A DNA stretch of 64,000 nucleotides from Chitinilyticum piscinae (GCF_015223195.1 NZ_JADFUA010000001.1:763858-827857); one strand, 5' to 3'. Numbered from the stretch's first letter, positions 8,894 to 17,735 are shown. A program made the numbers and translations. Notes: generated from the letters alone by a model not told the origin.

Positions 8894-10693
8894 ATGTCAG
8901 TTATTGCCCGCCTGCGTCATGATGCCAATCCGAGCCACCCCTATCTGGATACCCCCGATTTTGCTTACGACCAGTGGCTGGGCCTGCTGGGCAAGTACGA
9001 GCTGCCGATCGGCTCGGTCAGTGGTCGCCCGCGGGTGGCCGTAATCGGTGCGGGGGCATCGGGTTTGTGTGCCGCCTATGAATTGCAGCGGGCGGGATGT
9101 GCTGTGAGTGTGTTCGAAGCGGACATGCAGGCCGGTGGACGCTGCGCATCAACCCCATTCCAGCCGGGGGAGCCGGATCTGGCTGAACTGGGCGCCATGC
9201 GCTTCCCGCCTTCCGAATTCACGCTGGATTATTACTTCCGGCATTTCCGGCTCACCGACGAGAACGGCATTGCCGGTTTGCCGGATTTTCCGGATCCCGG
9301 CGTGGTTCCGACCTGGGTCAGCTACGGTGGCGACAATCAGGTCTGGCAGCCCGGACAGCCCTGCCCGGCGGGCTTCGAAGTCGTCGCCAACGGCTGGGAT
9401 GCTTTCAATAAGGAAGGTTTGTCCAGTCAGGGGGGGACGCAGCTGCAAAGCCCCGCCAGCATCACCCGGGCCTTGCAGGCCGGCGATGTCGCGCTGGCTA
9501 CGCGCTACTGGCAGGACTATCTGGACGAATTTGGCCAGATCAGCTTTTATAGCTTCCTGTATGCGGTATTCACCGGGCACAGCCGCTTCGATATTCCCGG
9601 CGGTAAAGCCTGGAGCTTTGCCGACTTCGACCGCTTCGGCGCGCTGGGGCTGGGCAGTGGTGGCTTCGGGCCGCTGTATCCGATCGGTTTCAACGACATC
9701 TTCCGCTTGCTGCCCAACGGGCTGGAATCGGCGCAGAAACTCTTCCAGCCGGGGATCAGACAGCTGCCGCTGGCGTTTGCCGCGGCACTGGGCGAGCAAT
9801 GCGACTGGCACTACGCAACCCCGATTGACCGCATCGAACGAGCAGGAGCGACCTTCACCCTGCATAGCGGTTCTGCACGATTTACTGCCTATGACCGGGT
9901 GATTGTTGCCACGACCACGCGAGCCATGGAGATGGGCTGCAATCTGAGCGACGAGCGCAGCCTGCTTTCCGACGAGGCTCGTCAGGCCATCCGGCGCACT
10001 CACATCGTTTCCTCGGTGAAAGTGGCTGCGCGCATCCGCAAATTCTGGCGAGACGATCCGCAGGCGGTGCGCTGCCTGATCACCGATGATGCGCTGCATC
10101 AGGTGTATACCCTTGATTATGGCGCTGCAGACACGGCGGTGTGTTTCCTCAGCTACACCTGGGATGACGATGCGGTGAAGCAGCAGGCACTCGGCGTGGC
10201 GCAGCCCGGAGGCGCCATCGACAAGGTGGCGCTGTACGAGAGCCTGCGCGCCATGCTGATGGCATCCGGCAGCGAGCCGCTCCGGCAGTGGGCCGAGCAC
10301 TTGCGCCCGTATGGCAACCCGCAACAGGCGGTACTGTTTGTCGAATGGCAGTCGAGCCCCTATTTCAACGGCGGCTTCAAGCTGGCCCAGCCCGGGCAGG
10401 ACCCCTACGTGCAGGCGATGTTCTATGACTTCCAGAAAGCCGGATCGCCGGACGACACCGGGGTGTATCTGGCGGGCGACTGCATCAGCTGGACATCCGG
10501 CTGGGTCGAGGGGGCCTTGCAGGCCGGGCTGAATGCGGCGGCGGGGGTGCTGTATTCGCTGGGAGGGCAGCTCAACCCGGATCAGAGGGGCATGACACCG
10601 CTCCAGATCAACGCCGAGCGTTTCTGCTATTTCGGCAGCGGCGTCAGGGTAGGGCAGGCTGGCTCACGCACGGATTGTGCCGTGACCGGCTAG
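8894..10693 (+). CDS. Tryptophan 2-monooxygenase (IaaM)-like flavin amine oxidase
   Basis: This protein of about 599 residues belongs to the FAD-dependent amine oxidase family. It has the dinucleotide motif VAVIGAGASG near residue 50, a GGR motif, and a C-terminal FAD segment GVYLAGDCISWTSGWVEGAL. Several stretches match what I know of plant-pathogen IaaM: AELGAMRFPPS, FPDPGVV, ISFYSFLYAVFTG, GLGSGGFGP, RVIVATTTRAME, LSYTWDDDA and GGFKLAQPGQDPY. IaaM converts tryptophan to indole-3-acetamide; related enzymes use phenylalanine or lysine. No amidase (IaaH) is in the window, so the physiological substrate is open. I prefer the ATG at 8894 because GTGAGG lies just upstream; an in-frame ATG at 8879 has no Shine-Dalgarno sequence. 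No signal peptide is seen, so it is probably cytoplasmic. Confidence 0.85.
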   Translation: MSVIARLRHDANPSHPYLDTPDFAYDQWLGLLGKYELPIGSVSGRPRVAVIGAGASGLCAAYELQRAGCAVSVFEADMQAGGRCASTPFQPGEPDLAELGAMRFPPSEFTLDYYFRHFRLTDENGIAGLPDFPDPGVVPTWVSYGGDNQVWQPGQPCPAGFEVVANGWDAFNKEGLSSQGGTQLQSPASITRALQAGDVALATRYWQDYLDEFGQISFYSFLYAVFTGHSRFDIPGGKAWSFADFDRFGALGLGSGGFGPLYPIGFNDIFRLLPNGLESAQKLFQPGIRQLPLAFAAALGEQCDWHYATPIDRIERAGATFTLHSGSARFTAYDRVIVATTTRAMEMGCNLSDERSLLSDEARQAIRRTHIVSSVKVAARIRKFWRDDPQAVRCLITDDALHQVYTLDYGAADTAVCFLSYTWDDDAVKQQALGVAQPGGAIDKVALYESLRAMLMASGSEPLRQWAEHLRPYGNPQQAVLFVEWQSSPYFNGGFKLAQPGQDPYVQAMFYDFQKAGSPDDTGVYLAGDCISWTSGWVEGALQAGLNAAAGVLYSLGGQLNPDQRGMTPLQINAERFCYFGSGVRVGQAGSRTDCAVTG

Positions 10694-10697
10694 CCAA

Positions 10698-10736
10698 GTA
10701 GAGCGTGCAAATCCCTGCAGGATTTGCACGCTCTAC
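10698..10736. terminator. Perfect 17-bp hairpin between convergent genes (possible terminator)
   Basis: The arms at 10698-10714 and 10720-10736 are perfectly complementary over 17 bases with a 5-base loop (CTGCA). After a 5-base bulge on the right, GCCAAGTA upstream pairs with TACTTGGC downstream, lengthening the structure. It lies just after the flavoenzyme stop and in front of the convergent peptidase. There is no U-tract on either side, so it is not a standard intrinsic terminator; transcript stabilisation or a repeat element are alternatives. Confidence 0.5.
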
Positions 10737-10868
10737 CGGGTTACTTGGCGATTGCGCCACTGGTCATTTCAAACCATCGCATTTCCCCGCGTGCCGGAGA
10801 GAGCGGGTATGTGACTGTGGTCTCCTGGCCGTCAGGAAACGCATTGCCGCTGCGCACTGGTCTGGTGT

Positions 10869-12902
10869 TCAGTCGTCCAGCAACTGCTGGTACAGGTACA
10901 CCAGCACCCGCGCGAGTTCTTCCGCGGTCTGTTCCTGCGCGGTGTTGCCGCCGTGGCCGCCGCCGCCGGTCTCAAAAAACAGCGCCGGCTGGCCGAGCGC
11001 GTGCAGTTTGGCGACCATCTTGCGGGCGTGCGCGGGATGGACGCGGTCGTCCTGCGTGCTGGTGGTGAACAGCGTACGCGGGTAGCGGCGCTCGGTGGCC
11101 GGGGCGATGTGGTGGTAGGGCGAGTAGGCGGCGAGCGCGGCGCCCTCGGCCTCATCGTCCGGATCACCGTATTCGTCGAGCCAGCTGGCGCCGGCGTGCA
11201 GCTCCGCGTAGCGCAGCATGTCGAGCAGCGGCACCTCGCAGACGACGGCGTTGAACAGCTCCGGGCGCTGCACGAGGCAGGCGCCGACCAGGAGGCCGCC
11301 GTTGCTGCCGCCTTCAATCCCCAGCCGTCGCGCGCTGGTGACGCCACGCGCGACTAGGTCCTCGGCGACCGCGATGAAGTCGTCGAAGCTGGTCTGGCGT
11401 TTTTCCTTCAGCGCGGCCTCGTGCCAGGCCGGGCCGAATTCGCCGCCGCCGCGGATGTTGGCGAGTACGAAGGCGCCGCCCTGTTCCAGCCATTGCTTGC
11501 CGAAGTGGTCGAGGTAGTAGGGCATCATCGGCAGCGCAAAGCCGCCGTAACCATAGAGCAATGTCGGGGTATTGCCATCCAGCTCAATACCTGATTTGGC
11601 TACCAGGAAATACGGTATGGGTGTGCCGTCGCGGCTGCTCGCGTGGTGCTGCAAGACGGCAAAAGGCGTGGCATCGAAGGCCGGCGGCTGCGCGCGCAGC
11701 AATTCGGGTGCGGCGTTGCTGGACAGGTCGTAGCGGTACAGCCCGGCCGGGGTGAGGAAATCGCTGAAGTTGTAGACCAGCACGTCCGATTGCCAGGGCT
11801 GGTCGACGAATTCGATCACGCCGCTGTGCGGCAGCGGGTTGGCGAAGGCTTCCCACGCCTCGCCCGCGCGGCGGAAGGTCAGGAGCCGGCTTTGCACGTT
11901 CTCGGTGATGATCACGGCCAGCCCGTTCAGTGTGGCTTCCAGCATCACATAGCTTTGCTCGGGCGCCGGTGCAAACAGCAGCGTGGCGGCGCCCAGTTCG
12001 CCGGTTTGGGCGTTGGCGCGAATGGCAAGCAGGCTGCCGGCCGGATAGCGGGTGCCATGGTATTTCCAGTCCATGTCGAGCTTGAGCAGCAGCTCGCCGT
12101 GGCTGAAGGCTTCCAGCTCGCCGCGCGGCGGCAATTTCAATTGGCTAATGTCTCCAGCGGCGTCGATGTGGAAATAGGCCTTCTGATAAAAGCTCAGCGA
12201 CGCTTCGATGACGTCGAACGGGGTCTGGTCGGCATCGAGAAAGCGCCAGGCCGATACCATCATCGCGTCGGGCTCCAGCGCCAGCAGCGACAGCGCGTCG
12301 CCCCAGTCCTGGCCGCGCTGCAAGAGCACCGCCTCGCGCGAATAGCCGGATTCGGTCAGCTGGTCGTCGTCCCAGGCGGGGCAGACGAACACCGAATCGG
12401 GGTCGCGCCAGGCGATGTCACTTTTGCCCAGCGGGAAGTGGAAGCCTCCGGCGACGAAGGTGCGCGTGGCCACGTCGTATTCACGGCAGACGGTGGCATC
12501 GCTGCCGCCCGGCGACAGCGTGATCAGGCAGCGCTCCGGGGCGAGCGTGCAGTGATCGACACCGTCGAGATACCAGTCGACCTGCTCGGCGGCCGCCAGG
12601 GCATCAATGTCCAGCACGATGTCCCACGCGGTCTGCGCGGCGCGATAACTGTCCCATGTCGTGCGGCGGTACACGCCGCGCGGGTTCTCGGCGCTCTGGT
12701 GAAAGTGATACAGCCAGCCGCCGTGTTCAGAACAATACGGAATCTGCCGCGTGTCGCGCAGTGTGGCGAGTATGTCGGCGGTGAGTGGCGCCGTGCGCGG
12801 GTCCGCGTCGAGTGCGGAGCGGGTCTGCGCATTCTGTGCGTCAACCCAGGCCAGCGAGGCGGGCGAGTCGAGGTCTTCGAGGTACTGGAAAGGATCGGTC
12901 AC
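10869..12902 (-). CDS. Prolyl oligopeptidase family serine peptidase (S9A)
   Basis: This 677-residue protein has the two-domain S9A layout: an N-terminal beta-propeller region (to about 400) and a C-terminal alpha/beta-hydrolase. The catalytic triad can be placed: nucleophile S533 in GGSNGG, D618 in QDDRVHP, and H650 in GGGHGGN. The Arg after D618-D619 is the substrate-binding Arg of the family. Such enzymes cleave short peptides after proline. No signal peptide is visible, so a cytoplasmic peptidase is likely. It appears monocistronic, converging on the IaaM-like gene and separated from the DUF454 gene by about 90 bases. Length and motifs agree with full-length family members. Confidence 0.93.
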   Translation of the reverse strand: MTDPFQYLEDLDSPASLAWVDAQNAQTRSALDADPRTAPLTADILATLRDTRQIPYCSEHGGWLYHFHQSAENPRGVYRRTTWDSYRAAQTAWDIVLDIDALAAAEQVDWYLDGVDHCTLAPERCLITLSPGGSDATVCREYDVATRTFVAGGFHFPLGKSDIAWRDPDSVFVCPAWDDDQLTESGYSREAVLLQRGQDWGDALSLLALEPDAMMVSAWRFLDADQTPFDVIEASLSFYQKAYFHIDAAGDISQLKLPPRGELEAFSHGELLLKLDMDWKYHGTRYPAGSLLAIRANAQTGELGAATLLFAPAPEQSYVMLEATLNGLAVIITENVQSRLLTFRRAGEAWEAFANPLPHSGVIEFVDQPWQSDVLVYNFSDFLTPAGLYRYDLSSNAAPELLRAQPPAFDATPFAVLQHHASSRDGTPIPYFLVAKSGIELDGNTPTLLYGYGGFALPMMPYYLDHFGKQWLEQGGAFVLANIRGGGEFGPAWHEAALKEKRQTSFDDFIAVAEDLVARGVTSARRLGIEGGSNGGLLVGACLVQRPELFNAVVCEVPLLDMLRYAELHAGASWLDEYGDPDDEAEGAALAAYSPYHHIAPATERRYPRTLFTTSTQDDRVHPAHARKMVAKLHALGQPALFFETGGGGHGGNTAQEQTAEELARVLVYLYQQLLDD

Positions 12903-12995
12903 GGCGGGCGGGGGTGTTCATCGCAAAGCGGATATTATCGGGCAAAAGCCGGGGTGCGTCGCTGATATGCGAAGGAGGGGGTATAGCCTTGATTA

Positions 12996-13463
12996 CTAAT
13001 AATCCTGGCTGCTATCACGAAATACCGGGCATTGTATTTCCGGACAAGAGTCGGTGCGGAGTGAATCCGCAGCGGGTTCCGGCTTGCGCCATAGCCAGAT
13101 CACTACGCCAGCCAGTGTGAGCCCGACCAGCGTGACCACCGGCAGCTTCCAGTGCGTGAGCAATCCGCACAGCAGCCAGCCCAGCGCCATGCCGAAGCTG
13201 GCCCACGCCTTGCCCTTGCGGCTGATTTCGCCGCGCAGCAGCCAGGCCTGCAGGTGGGGGCCGGCGCCGGGCAGTGCAAACAGCCGGGCTTGCAGCGCGG
13301 GTGAGGCGTGCCCGAAGGCCCAGGCTGCGATGATCCAGAACACGGTAGTCGGCATGACGGGCAGAAAGGCGCCGATCACGCCCAGCGCGAAACAGGCGTG
13401 CCCCAGTGCGAGTAGCGCATAGCGCAGCGGGCGGGAGAGCTGGCGGGCGGCTGGCAGTGGCAT
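12996..13463 (-). CDS. DUF454 (YbaN-like) inner membrane protein
   Basis: The 155-residue product has three to four hydrophobic segments and the DUF454 core: GVIGAFLPVMPTTVFWIIAAWAF, followed by a small amphipathic region and two further membrane helices ending in VVIWLWRK. The function of this family is unknown. I chose the ATG at 13463 because a strong GGAGGAAG precedes it; longer in-frame readings upstream lack such a site. The C-terminal tail after the last helix is charged and cysteine-containing. The gene is divergent from corC, with a shared intergenic region of about 170 bases. Confidence 0.8.
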   Translation of the reverse strand: MPLPAARQLSRPLRYALLALGHACFALGVIGAFLPVMPTTVFWIIAAWAFGHASPALQARLFALPGAGPHLQAWLLRGEISRKGKAWASFGMALGWLLCGLLTHWKLPVVTLVGLTLAGVVIWLWRKPEPAADSLRTDSCPEIQCPVFRDSSQDY

Positions 13464-13636
13464 GCGTGCTTCCTCCGGTGTGGTCTTTGCAGTATCGACC
13501 AGCTTTCCGCGAGCGCAAGCCGGGCAGTAAAAACCGTATGCCGCTTTTCGGCGGACGGCTGCGCGCACTGCAATACAAGCGCCATGGTCTTCGGGTATGA
13601 TGAAAAGTCCCTCATTACCGGATGTATTCCCGCCTC

Positions 13637-14503
13637 ATGGACGATTCCTCTACGCCGCAGCAGAAGGTTAGCTGGCTTGAACGCCTGACCCACTTTCTGC
13701 TGCGCGAACCGGAAAACCGTGGCGAACTGATTGAAGTTCTCCACTCTGCCTTTGAACGCCATCTGCTCGACAGCGATGCCCTTGCCATGATCGAAGGGGT
13801 TCTCAATGTCGGCGACATGCAGGTACGCGATGTGATGGTGCCGCGCGCCCAGATGGACGTGATCGACATCGACACCCCGCCTTCCGAATTCATACCCTTT
13901 GTCATCGAAACCGCGCACTCGCGTTTTCCCGTCGTGGACGGCGACAAGGACAATGTGATCGGCATCCTGCTGGCCAAAGATCTGCTGCGTTACTACGCGG
14001 TCGATGTGGATTTCAACATGCGCGACATGCTGCGCCCGGTGGTGTTCATTCCCGAGGCCAAGCGCCTGAACGTGCTGCTGAAGGATTTCCGCAACAACCG
14101 CAATCACATGGCGATTGTGGTGGATGAATACGGTGGCGTGTCCGGCCTGGTGACCATCGAGGACGTCATGGAGCAGATCGTCGGCGACATCGAGGATGAA
14201 TACGATGATGATGAGGAAGACAACATCATCGCTGACCGGCGTGGCCGCTGGCGTGTGAAGGGTGAAACCGAAATCGCCGATCTGAACGAGGCGCTGGAAG
14301 CCCGCTTTGCCGATGACGAATTCGACACGGTGGCCGGGCTGGTGATCGGCCAGTTTGGCCGAGTGCCCAAGCGCGGCGAAACCGTCGCGTTCGACGGCTA
14401 TCAGTTCCAGGTGTTGCGCGCCGACAGCCGGCGCGTGCACAGCCTGCAGGTAGAGCGCCTGCCCGAGCGATCCGCGCGCGAGCCGGACGAGGTGGCGGAT
14501 TGA
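13637..14503 (+). CDS. corC: CorC/YbeX-family CBS-domain protein (magnesium/cobalt efflux-associated)
   Basis: The protein of about 288 residues lacks membrane helices. It carries a CBS pair (about 55-185, beginning at DVMVPRAQMDVIDID) and a C-terminal transporter-associated CorC_HlyC domain that starts near the acidic run DIEDEYDDDEED. CorC proteins are linked to Mg2+/Co2+ homeostasis and, as YbeX, to ribosome metabolism. The stop overlaps the start of lnt (14500), and this corC-lnt order is conserved in proteobacteria. The ATG at 13637 gives the usual N-terminus (MDDSS); an ATG at 13622 is also in frame. Neither has a convincing Shine-Dalgarno sequence. Confidence 0.92.
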   Translation: MDDSSTPQQKVSWLERLTHFLLREPENRGELIEVLHSAFERHLLDSDALAMIEGVLNVGDMQVRDVMVPRAQMDVIDIDTPPSEFIPFVIETAHSRFPVVDGDKDNVIGILLAKDLLRYYAVDVDFNMRDMLRPVVFIPEAKRLNVLLKDFRNNRNHMAIVVDEYGGVSGLVTIEDVMEQIVGDIEDEYDDDEEDNIIADRRGRWRVKGETEIADLNEALEARFADDEFDTVAGLVIGQFGRVPKRGETVAFDGYQFQVLRADSRRVHSLQVERLPERSAREPDEVAD

Positions 14504-16002
14504 AGGCTGTCGCCGGCGGGCTGATGGCCCGCCCGCTGCTCCAGGCTGTATTGCTGTTTCTGGTCGGGGCGCTGGGCGTGTTTGCCCTGGCGCCCTTGCA
14601 GCTCTTTCCGCTGGCCTGGCTGGCGCTGGCTGCGCTGTTTGCCGCCTGGCGGCAGCACCCCGGGTGCTGGCGCGCCGCACTGCAGGGTTTTGCCTGGGGC
14701 CTGGGGTATTTCCTTGCAAGCATTCACTGGGTTTATATCAGTCTACATACATATGGTGGTATGCCGGCGTGGCTGGCGTTGCTGTGCACAGGACTGTTTG
14801 CGGCCTATCTGGCGCTGTTTCCCGCACTGGCAGGCTGGCTGAGCACCAGCCTGCTGGCGCGCCGTCCCGGTGCGGCATCGCTGCTGCTGGGAATGCCGGC
14901 CTTGTTTGTGCTGGCCGACGTTCTGCGCGGCTGGCTGTTTACCGGCTTTCCCTGGGCGGCCATCGGCTATAGCCAGCTGCCGGTCTTGGGGGGCTGGCTG
15001 CCCATTCTCGGGAGTCATGGCCTGACGCTGCTGCTGGCGCTGGCGGTCGCTGTGACGCTGTGGCGTTGGCGAGCCGGGGCGCTGCTGGCCGGGGCGCTGC
15101 TGCTGGCTGGTCTGGGTTTGCAGCAGCTGCGCTTCACGCAGCCAGTCGGCGGGCCGGTTTCGGTGAGTCTGCTGCAGGGTAATATTCCCCAGGATATCAA
15201 GTGGGTGCGCGAGAACTATGTACAGAGCCTGCGCGTCTATCACGAGCAACTCGGGCGTGCACAGGGGCAGCTGATCGTGCTGCCGGAAACGGCGTTTCCG
15301 GCCTTTCTCGAACAGACCCCGCCAGAGTATCTGGATGAACTGCGCCGCATGGCCCGCAGCAAGCAGACGCAGGTGCTGTTTGGCATCGCGATATCCGGCA
15401 GCCAGCCTGGCGAGTATTACAACGGTGTGGTGCGCCTGGATCAGCCGCAGCTGACACCGTACCGCAAATCGCATCTGGTGCCGTTTGGCGAGTATGTACC
15501 GATGCCGGCGCTGTTCGGCTGGATGTATCGTTTCATGTCGATTCCGCTGGATGGCTTCACGGCGGGGCTCGACCCGCAAGCGCCTTTTGCGCTGGCCGGC
15601 GGATCTGTGGCGGCGAATGTCTGTTACGAGGACATATTTGGCCACGAATTCCGGGTGAATGCCGCCAATGCGACGCTGCTGGCGAATGTCTCCAATCTGG
15701 CGTGGTTCGATGGCTCATGGGCAGCCGAGCAGCAGTTGCAGATGGCGCAGGCGCGGGTGCTGGAAAATGGTCGGGAGCTGGTGCGGGCGACCAATACTGG
15801 CGCGACGGCGGTGATCGGCATTGATGGACGTATCCGTGACCGCCTGCCGCTGCAGACGCGCGGCGTACTCGAGAGCCGTGTTTGGCATTACACTGGCGCC
15901 ACGCCTTACCAGCGCTGGGGCGATGCGGCGATCTGGGGGTTGTTAGCAGTGTTTATTGGGGTATCTTGTTTTGGATTCCGAAAAACAAAGCATGAAGACT
16001 AA
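14500..16002 (+). CDS. lnt: Apolipoprotein N-acyltransferase
   Basis: Lnt adds the third acyl chain to lipoproteins in the inner membrane. The 500-residue protein has six or so N-terminal membrane helices (about 10-210), a periplasmic nitrilase-like domain, and a final C-terminal helix. The catalytic triad is visible: E263 in LPETAFPAF, K323 in YRKSHLVPFGEY and C375 in NVCYED. A TTG at 14500 overlapping the corC stop gives this length; an internal ATG at 14524 is the alternative. The C-terminus overlaps the start of the DUF459 gene by 11 bases, making corC-lnt-DUF459 a tight operon. Confidence 0.95.
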   Translation: MKAVAGGLMARPLLQAVLLFLVGALGVFALAPLQLFPLAWLALAALFAAWRQHPGCWRAALQGFAWGLGYFLASIHWVYISLHTYGGMPAWLALLCTGLFAAYLALFPALAGWLSTSLLARRPGAASLLLGMPALFVLADVLRGWLFTGFPWAAIGYSQLPVLGGWLPILGSHGLTLLLALAVAVTLWRWRAGALLAGALLLAGLGLQQLRFTQPVGGPVSVSLLQGNIPQDIKWVRENYVQSLRVYHEQLGRAQGQLIVLPETAFPAFLEQTPPEYLDELRRMARSKQTQVLFGIAISGSQPGEYYNGVVRLDQPQLTPYRKSHLVPFGEYVPMPALFGWMYRFMSIPLDGFTAGLDPQAPFALAGGSVAANVCYEDIFGHEFRVNAANATLLANVSNLAWFDGSWAAEQQLQMAQARVLENGRELVRATNTGATAVIGIDGRIRDRLPLQTRGVLESRVWHYTGATPYQRWGDAAIWGLLAVFIGVSCFGFRKTKHED

Positions 16003-16792
16003 TACATTTAAGGGTATTGGATTGGCGCTGTTGCTGGCATTGGGTCTGTCCGTGCCGGTGCAGGCTGTCGAGCAGCATGCCCAGGCCCGCAAGACGTCGG
16101 CCGAAACCAAAACCGCGGCGCCACCAGCCGCGGCGCAGCAGGTGGCCAGCGAGGAGCGTCAGCAGGTGCTGGCTGTCGGCGATTCGCTGATGGGGGGGGT
16201 GGCGCAGATGCTGGCGTGGCGGATCAAGAAGGATGGCCGCCCGTTGCAACTGACCGACCGGCACAAGCTCAGCACCGGTCTGGTGAATACCCGCTTTTAC
16301 GACTGGCCGGTGCAGCTGGCCGGTTTGGTCAAGACTGCGCAGCCGGATGTCGTGCTGATCATGCTGGGGGCCAATGATGCCTCAATGGGCATCCGTGACA
16401 ACGGTAAAACCTATGCCTATGGTTCGGCAGGCTGGACCGAGGTGTATCGCCAGCGCGCCCAGACCATGATCGAACTGGCCCGCTCCGGCGGCGCACGCGT
16501 GATCTGGATCGGCCTGCCGCAGATGGCCAAGGCTGACTACAACGCGCAGATCCAGATGCAGAACCGTATCTACGCCCAGGTCGCGCGCGAAGCCGGCATT
16601 CCTTTTGTCGATAGCGCCAGCCTGCTGGTCAATGACAAGGGCGAATACGCCGCCAGCATTTCCGAGCAGGGCAAGGCGGTGTCGCTGCGCGCCAAGGATG
16701 GCGTGCATCTGGCTCCGCGCGGGGGCGATATTCTGGCGCGTGCTGCGCTGGCCAAGCTGGGAACAGGCGGCCAGGTTGCTGCATTGCAGTAA
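15992..16792 (+). CDS. Periplasmic SGNH-fold hydrolase/acyltransferase-like protein (DUF459)
   Basis: The product has 266 residues: an N-terminal signal (MKTNTFKGIGLALLLALGL...VQA), a low-complexity Ala/Glu linker, then an SGNH domain. The SGNH blocks are visible: GDSLMGG (nucleophile Ser), the LGAND oxyanion block, and DGVHLAPRGG with the Asp/His pair. DUF459 proteins are typically periplasmic enzymes acting on acyl groups of cell-wall glycans. It is translationally coupled to lnt, overlapping it by 11 bases, and a good terminator follows. A second DUF459 protein is encoded at 40972-42063 beside an MBOAT acyltransferase; whether this one uses that acyl donor is inference. Confidence 0.85.
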   Translation: MKTNTFKGIGLALLLALGLSVPVQAVEQHAQARKTSAETKTAAPPAAAQQVASEERQQVLAVGDSLMGGVAQMLAWRIKKDGRPLQLTDRHKLSTGLVNTRFYDWPVQLAGLVKTAQPDVVLIMLGANDASMGIRDNGKTYAYGSAGWTEVYRQRAQTMIELARSGGARVIWIGLPQMAKADYNAQIQMQNRIYAQVAREAGIPFVDSASLLVNDKGEYAASISEQGKAVSLRAKDGVHLAPRGGDILARAALAKLGTGGQVAALQ

Positions 16793-16814
16793 ATCGGAAA
16801 CAGTTTTGCTGTAG

Positions 16815-16839
16815 AAAGGCCGCATTGATTGCGGCCTTT
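16815..16839 (+). terminator. Intrinsic terminator after corC-lnt-DUF459
   Basis: AAAGGCCGC at 16815-16823 pairs with GCGGCCTTT at 16831-16839 around a 7-base loop, followed by TATTGTTT. It ends the operon about 20 bases after the DUF459 stop. Confidence 0.85.
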
Positions 16840-16959
16840 ATTGTTTCTGACGTAAACTGGCTGGGATTGAAAGAAAATGGGTGTGCGTAGCCGACGACCC
16901 GGCAAGCGGGCGTCAGGATCAGCTGGCACAGACCGGCAGCACCCGGCATGAGGATACTG

Positions 16960-17145
16960 ATGATGCAACGCAGCAACAGCCCCAGCAGCTTTCTGGCCGT
17001 CGAACAGGAAAAGGCAGCTTCCGCCAACGACAAGGCCGTACTGATCGCCAACAAGGATCGCCTCAACGCGCTGCGCGAACGCCGCCGCGACTTCACCGAG
17101 CGCGAGGAAATCGAGCGGCAGAGCCGCGAAGTCTGGCAGATCTAG
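16960..17145 (+). CDS. Small charged coiled-coil-like protein, unknown
   Basis: This protein of about 61 residues is highly charged. Its C-terminal half (NALRERRRDFTEREEIERQ) should be helical and may form a coiled coil. No membrane segment or cysteine is seen. GAGGA at 16950-16954 is well placed for the ATG at 16960 (the next codon, 16963, is also ATG). The 120 bases upstream contain GC-rich inverted repeats, so the transcript may have a structured leader. It stands alone between a terminator and the convergent RDD gene. I do not recognise the family. Confidence 0.55.
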   Translation: MMQRSNSPSSFLAVEQEKAASANDKAVLIANKDRLNALRERRRDFTEREEIERQSREVWQI

Positions 17146-17177
17146 CTCCCGCTTCCCTCTATCACTGGCCAGTCTGA

Positions 17178-17735
17178 TCAGGCTGGCTGTTTCTGCTTTT
17201 GCGGCAGCTGCACGATGCGCGTGCCGGCCAGCGTGTCATGCAGCAGCTGGCGGTCACGCCGTACCCATGCCCAGATCCAGGGCAATGCCGCAAGTCCGCA
17301 CGCCAGCCAGGCCAGTGGTTGCAGTGAGGCATCATGCCGCGCCATGAACCACAGCGGCAGCGGCGGCAGGTAGAAGAGACTCGCCAGTCCGAAGCGCAGC
17401 AGGCATTGCAGAATGCTTGCCGTGCCGTCATTGCGGCCGACAATCCGGCAGCGCCAGGTGCGCAGAGCCAGGGTCTGGCCACTGCGTGACCAGCAAAATA
17501 CAAAGTACGCAGCGGTGAAGGCGCTGACCCAGATGAATTGCAGCTGCAGAGCCACGGCGGATTTGCCGATAGCCGCTGCATCCATCCCGGTGAACAGCTT
17601 GTAGTTCAGGTGAAAAGCAAATCCGAGCACCATCACCAGTGCGCTGGTGAGCAGGGTGTCATAAATCAGGGCCAGCAGGCGCTTGCCCCAGCTGGCTGCG
17701 GGTAGTGCGGCATTGGCAGTCGTGTTCGTGGTCAT
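17178..17735 (-). CDS. RDD family membrane protein (fourth gene of the sigma operon)
   Basis: This 185-residue protein has the RDD fold: SWGKRLLALIYDTLL near the N-terminus carries the Arg-Asp signature, three to four membrane helices follow, and the C-terminal RRDRQLLHDTLAGTRIV is the conserved end motif. RDD proteins are proposed transporters or exchangers, with unknown substrate in most cases. The start overlaps the DUF3106 stop by four bases (ATGA). The order sigma-DUF3619-DUF3106-RDD recurs in Betaproteobacteria, which suggests an envelope role. Confidence 0.88.
   Translation of the reverse strand: MTTNTTANAALPAASWGKRLLALIYDTLLTSALVMVLGFAFHLNYKLFTGMDAAAIGKSAVALQLQFIWVSAFTAAYFVFCWSRSGQTLALRTWRCRIVGRNDGTASILQCLLRFGLASLFYLPPLPLWFMARHDASLQPLAWLACGLAALPWIWAWVRRDRQLLHDTLAGTRIVQLPQKQKQPA

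Noticed and set aside
8894-10693. VioA-type L-tryptophan oxidase of a violacein cluster
   Set aside because: The motifs match IaaM rather than VioA and no vioB-E genes are nearby.
11643-12965. Open frame of 440 codons on the plus strand
   Set aside because: It is opposite the prolyl oligopeptidase, whose catalytic triad is intact.
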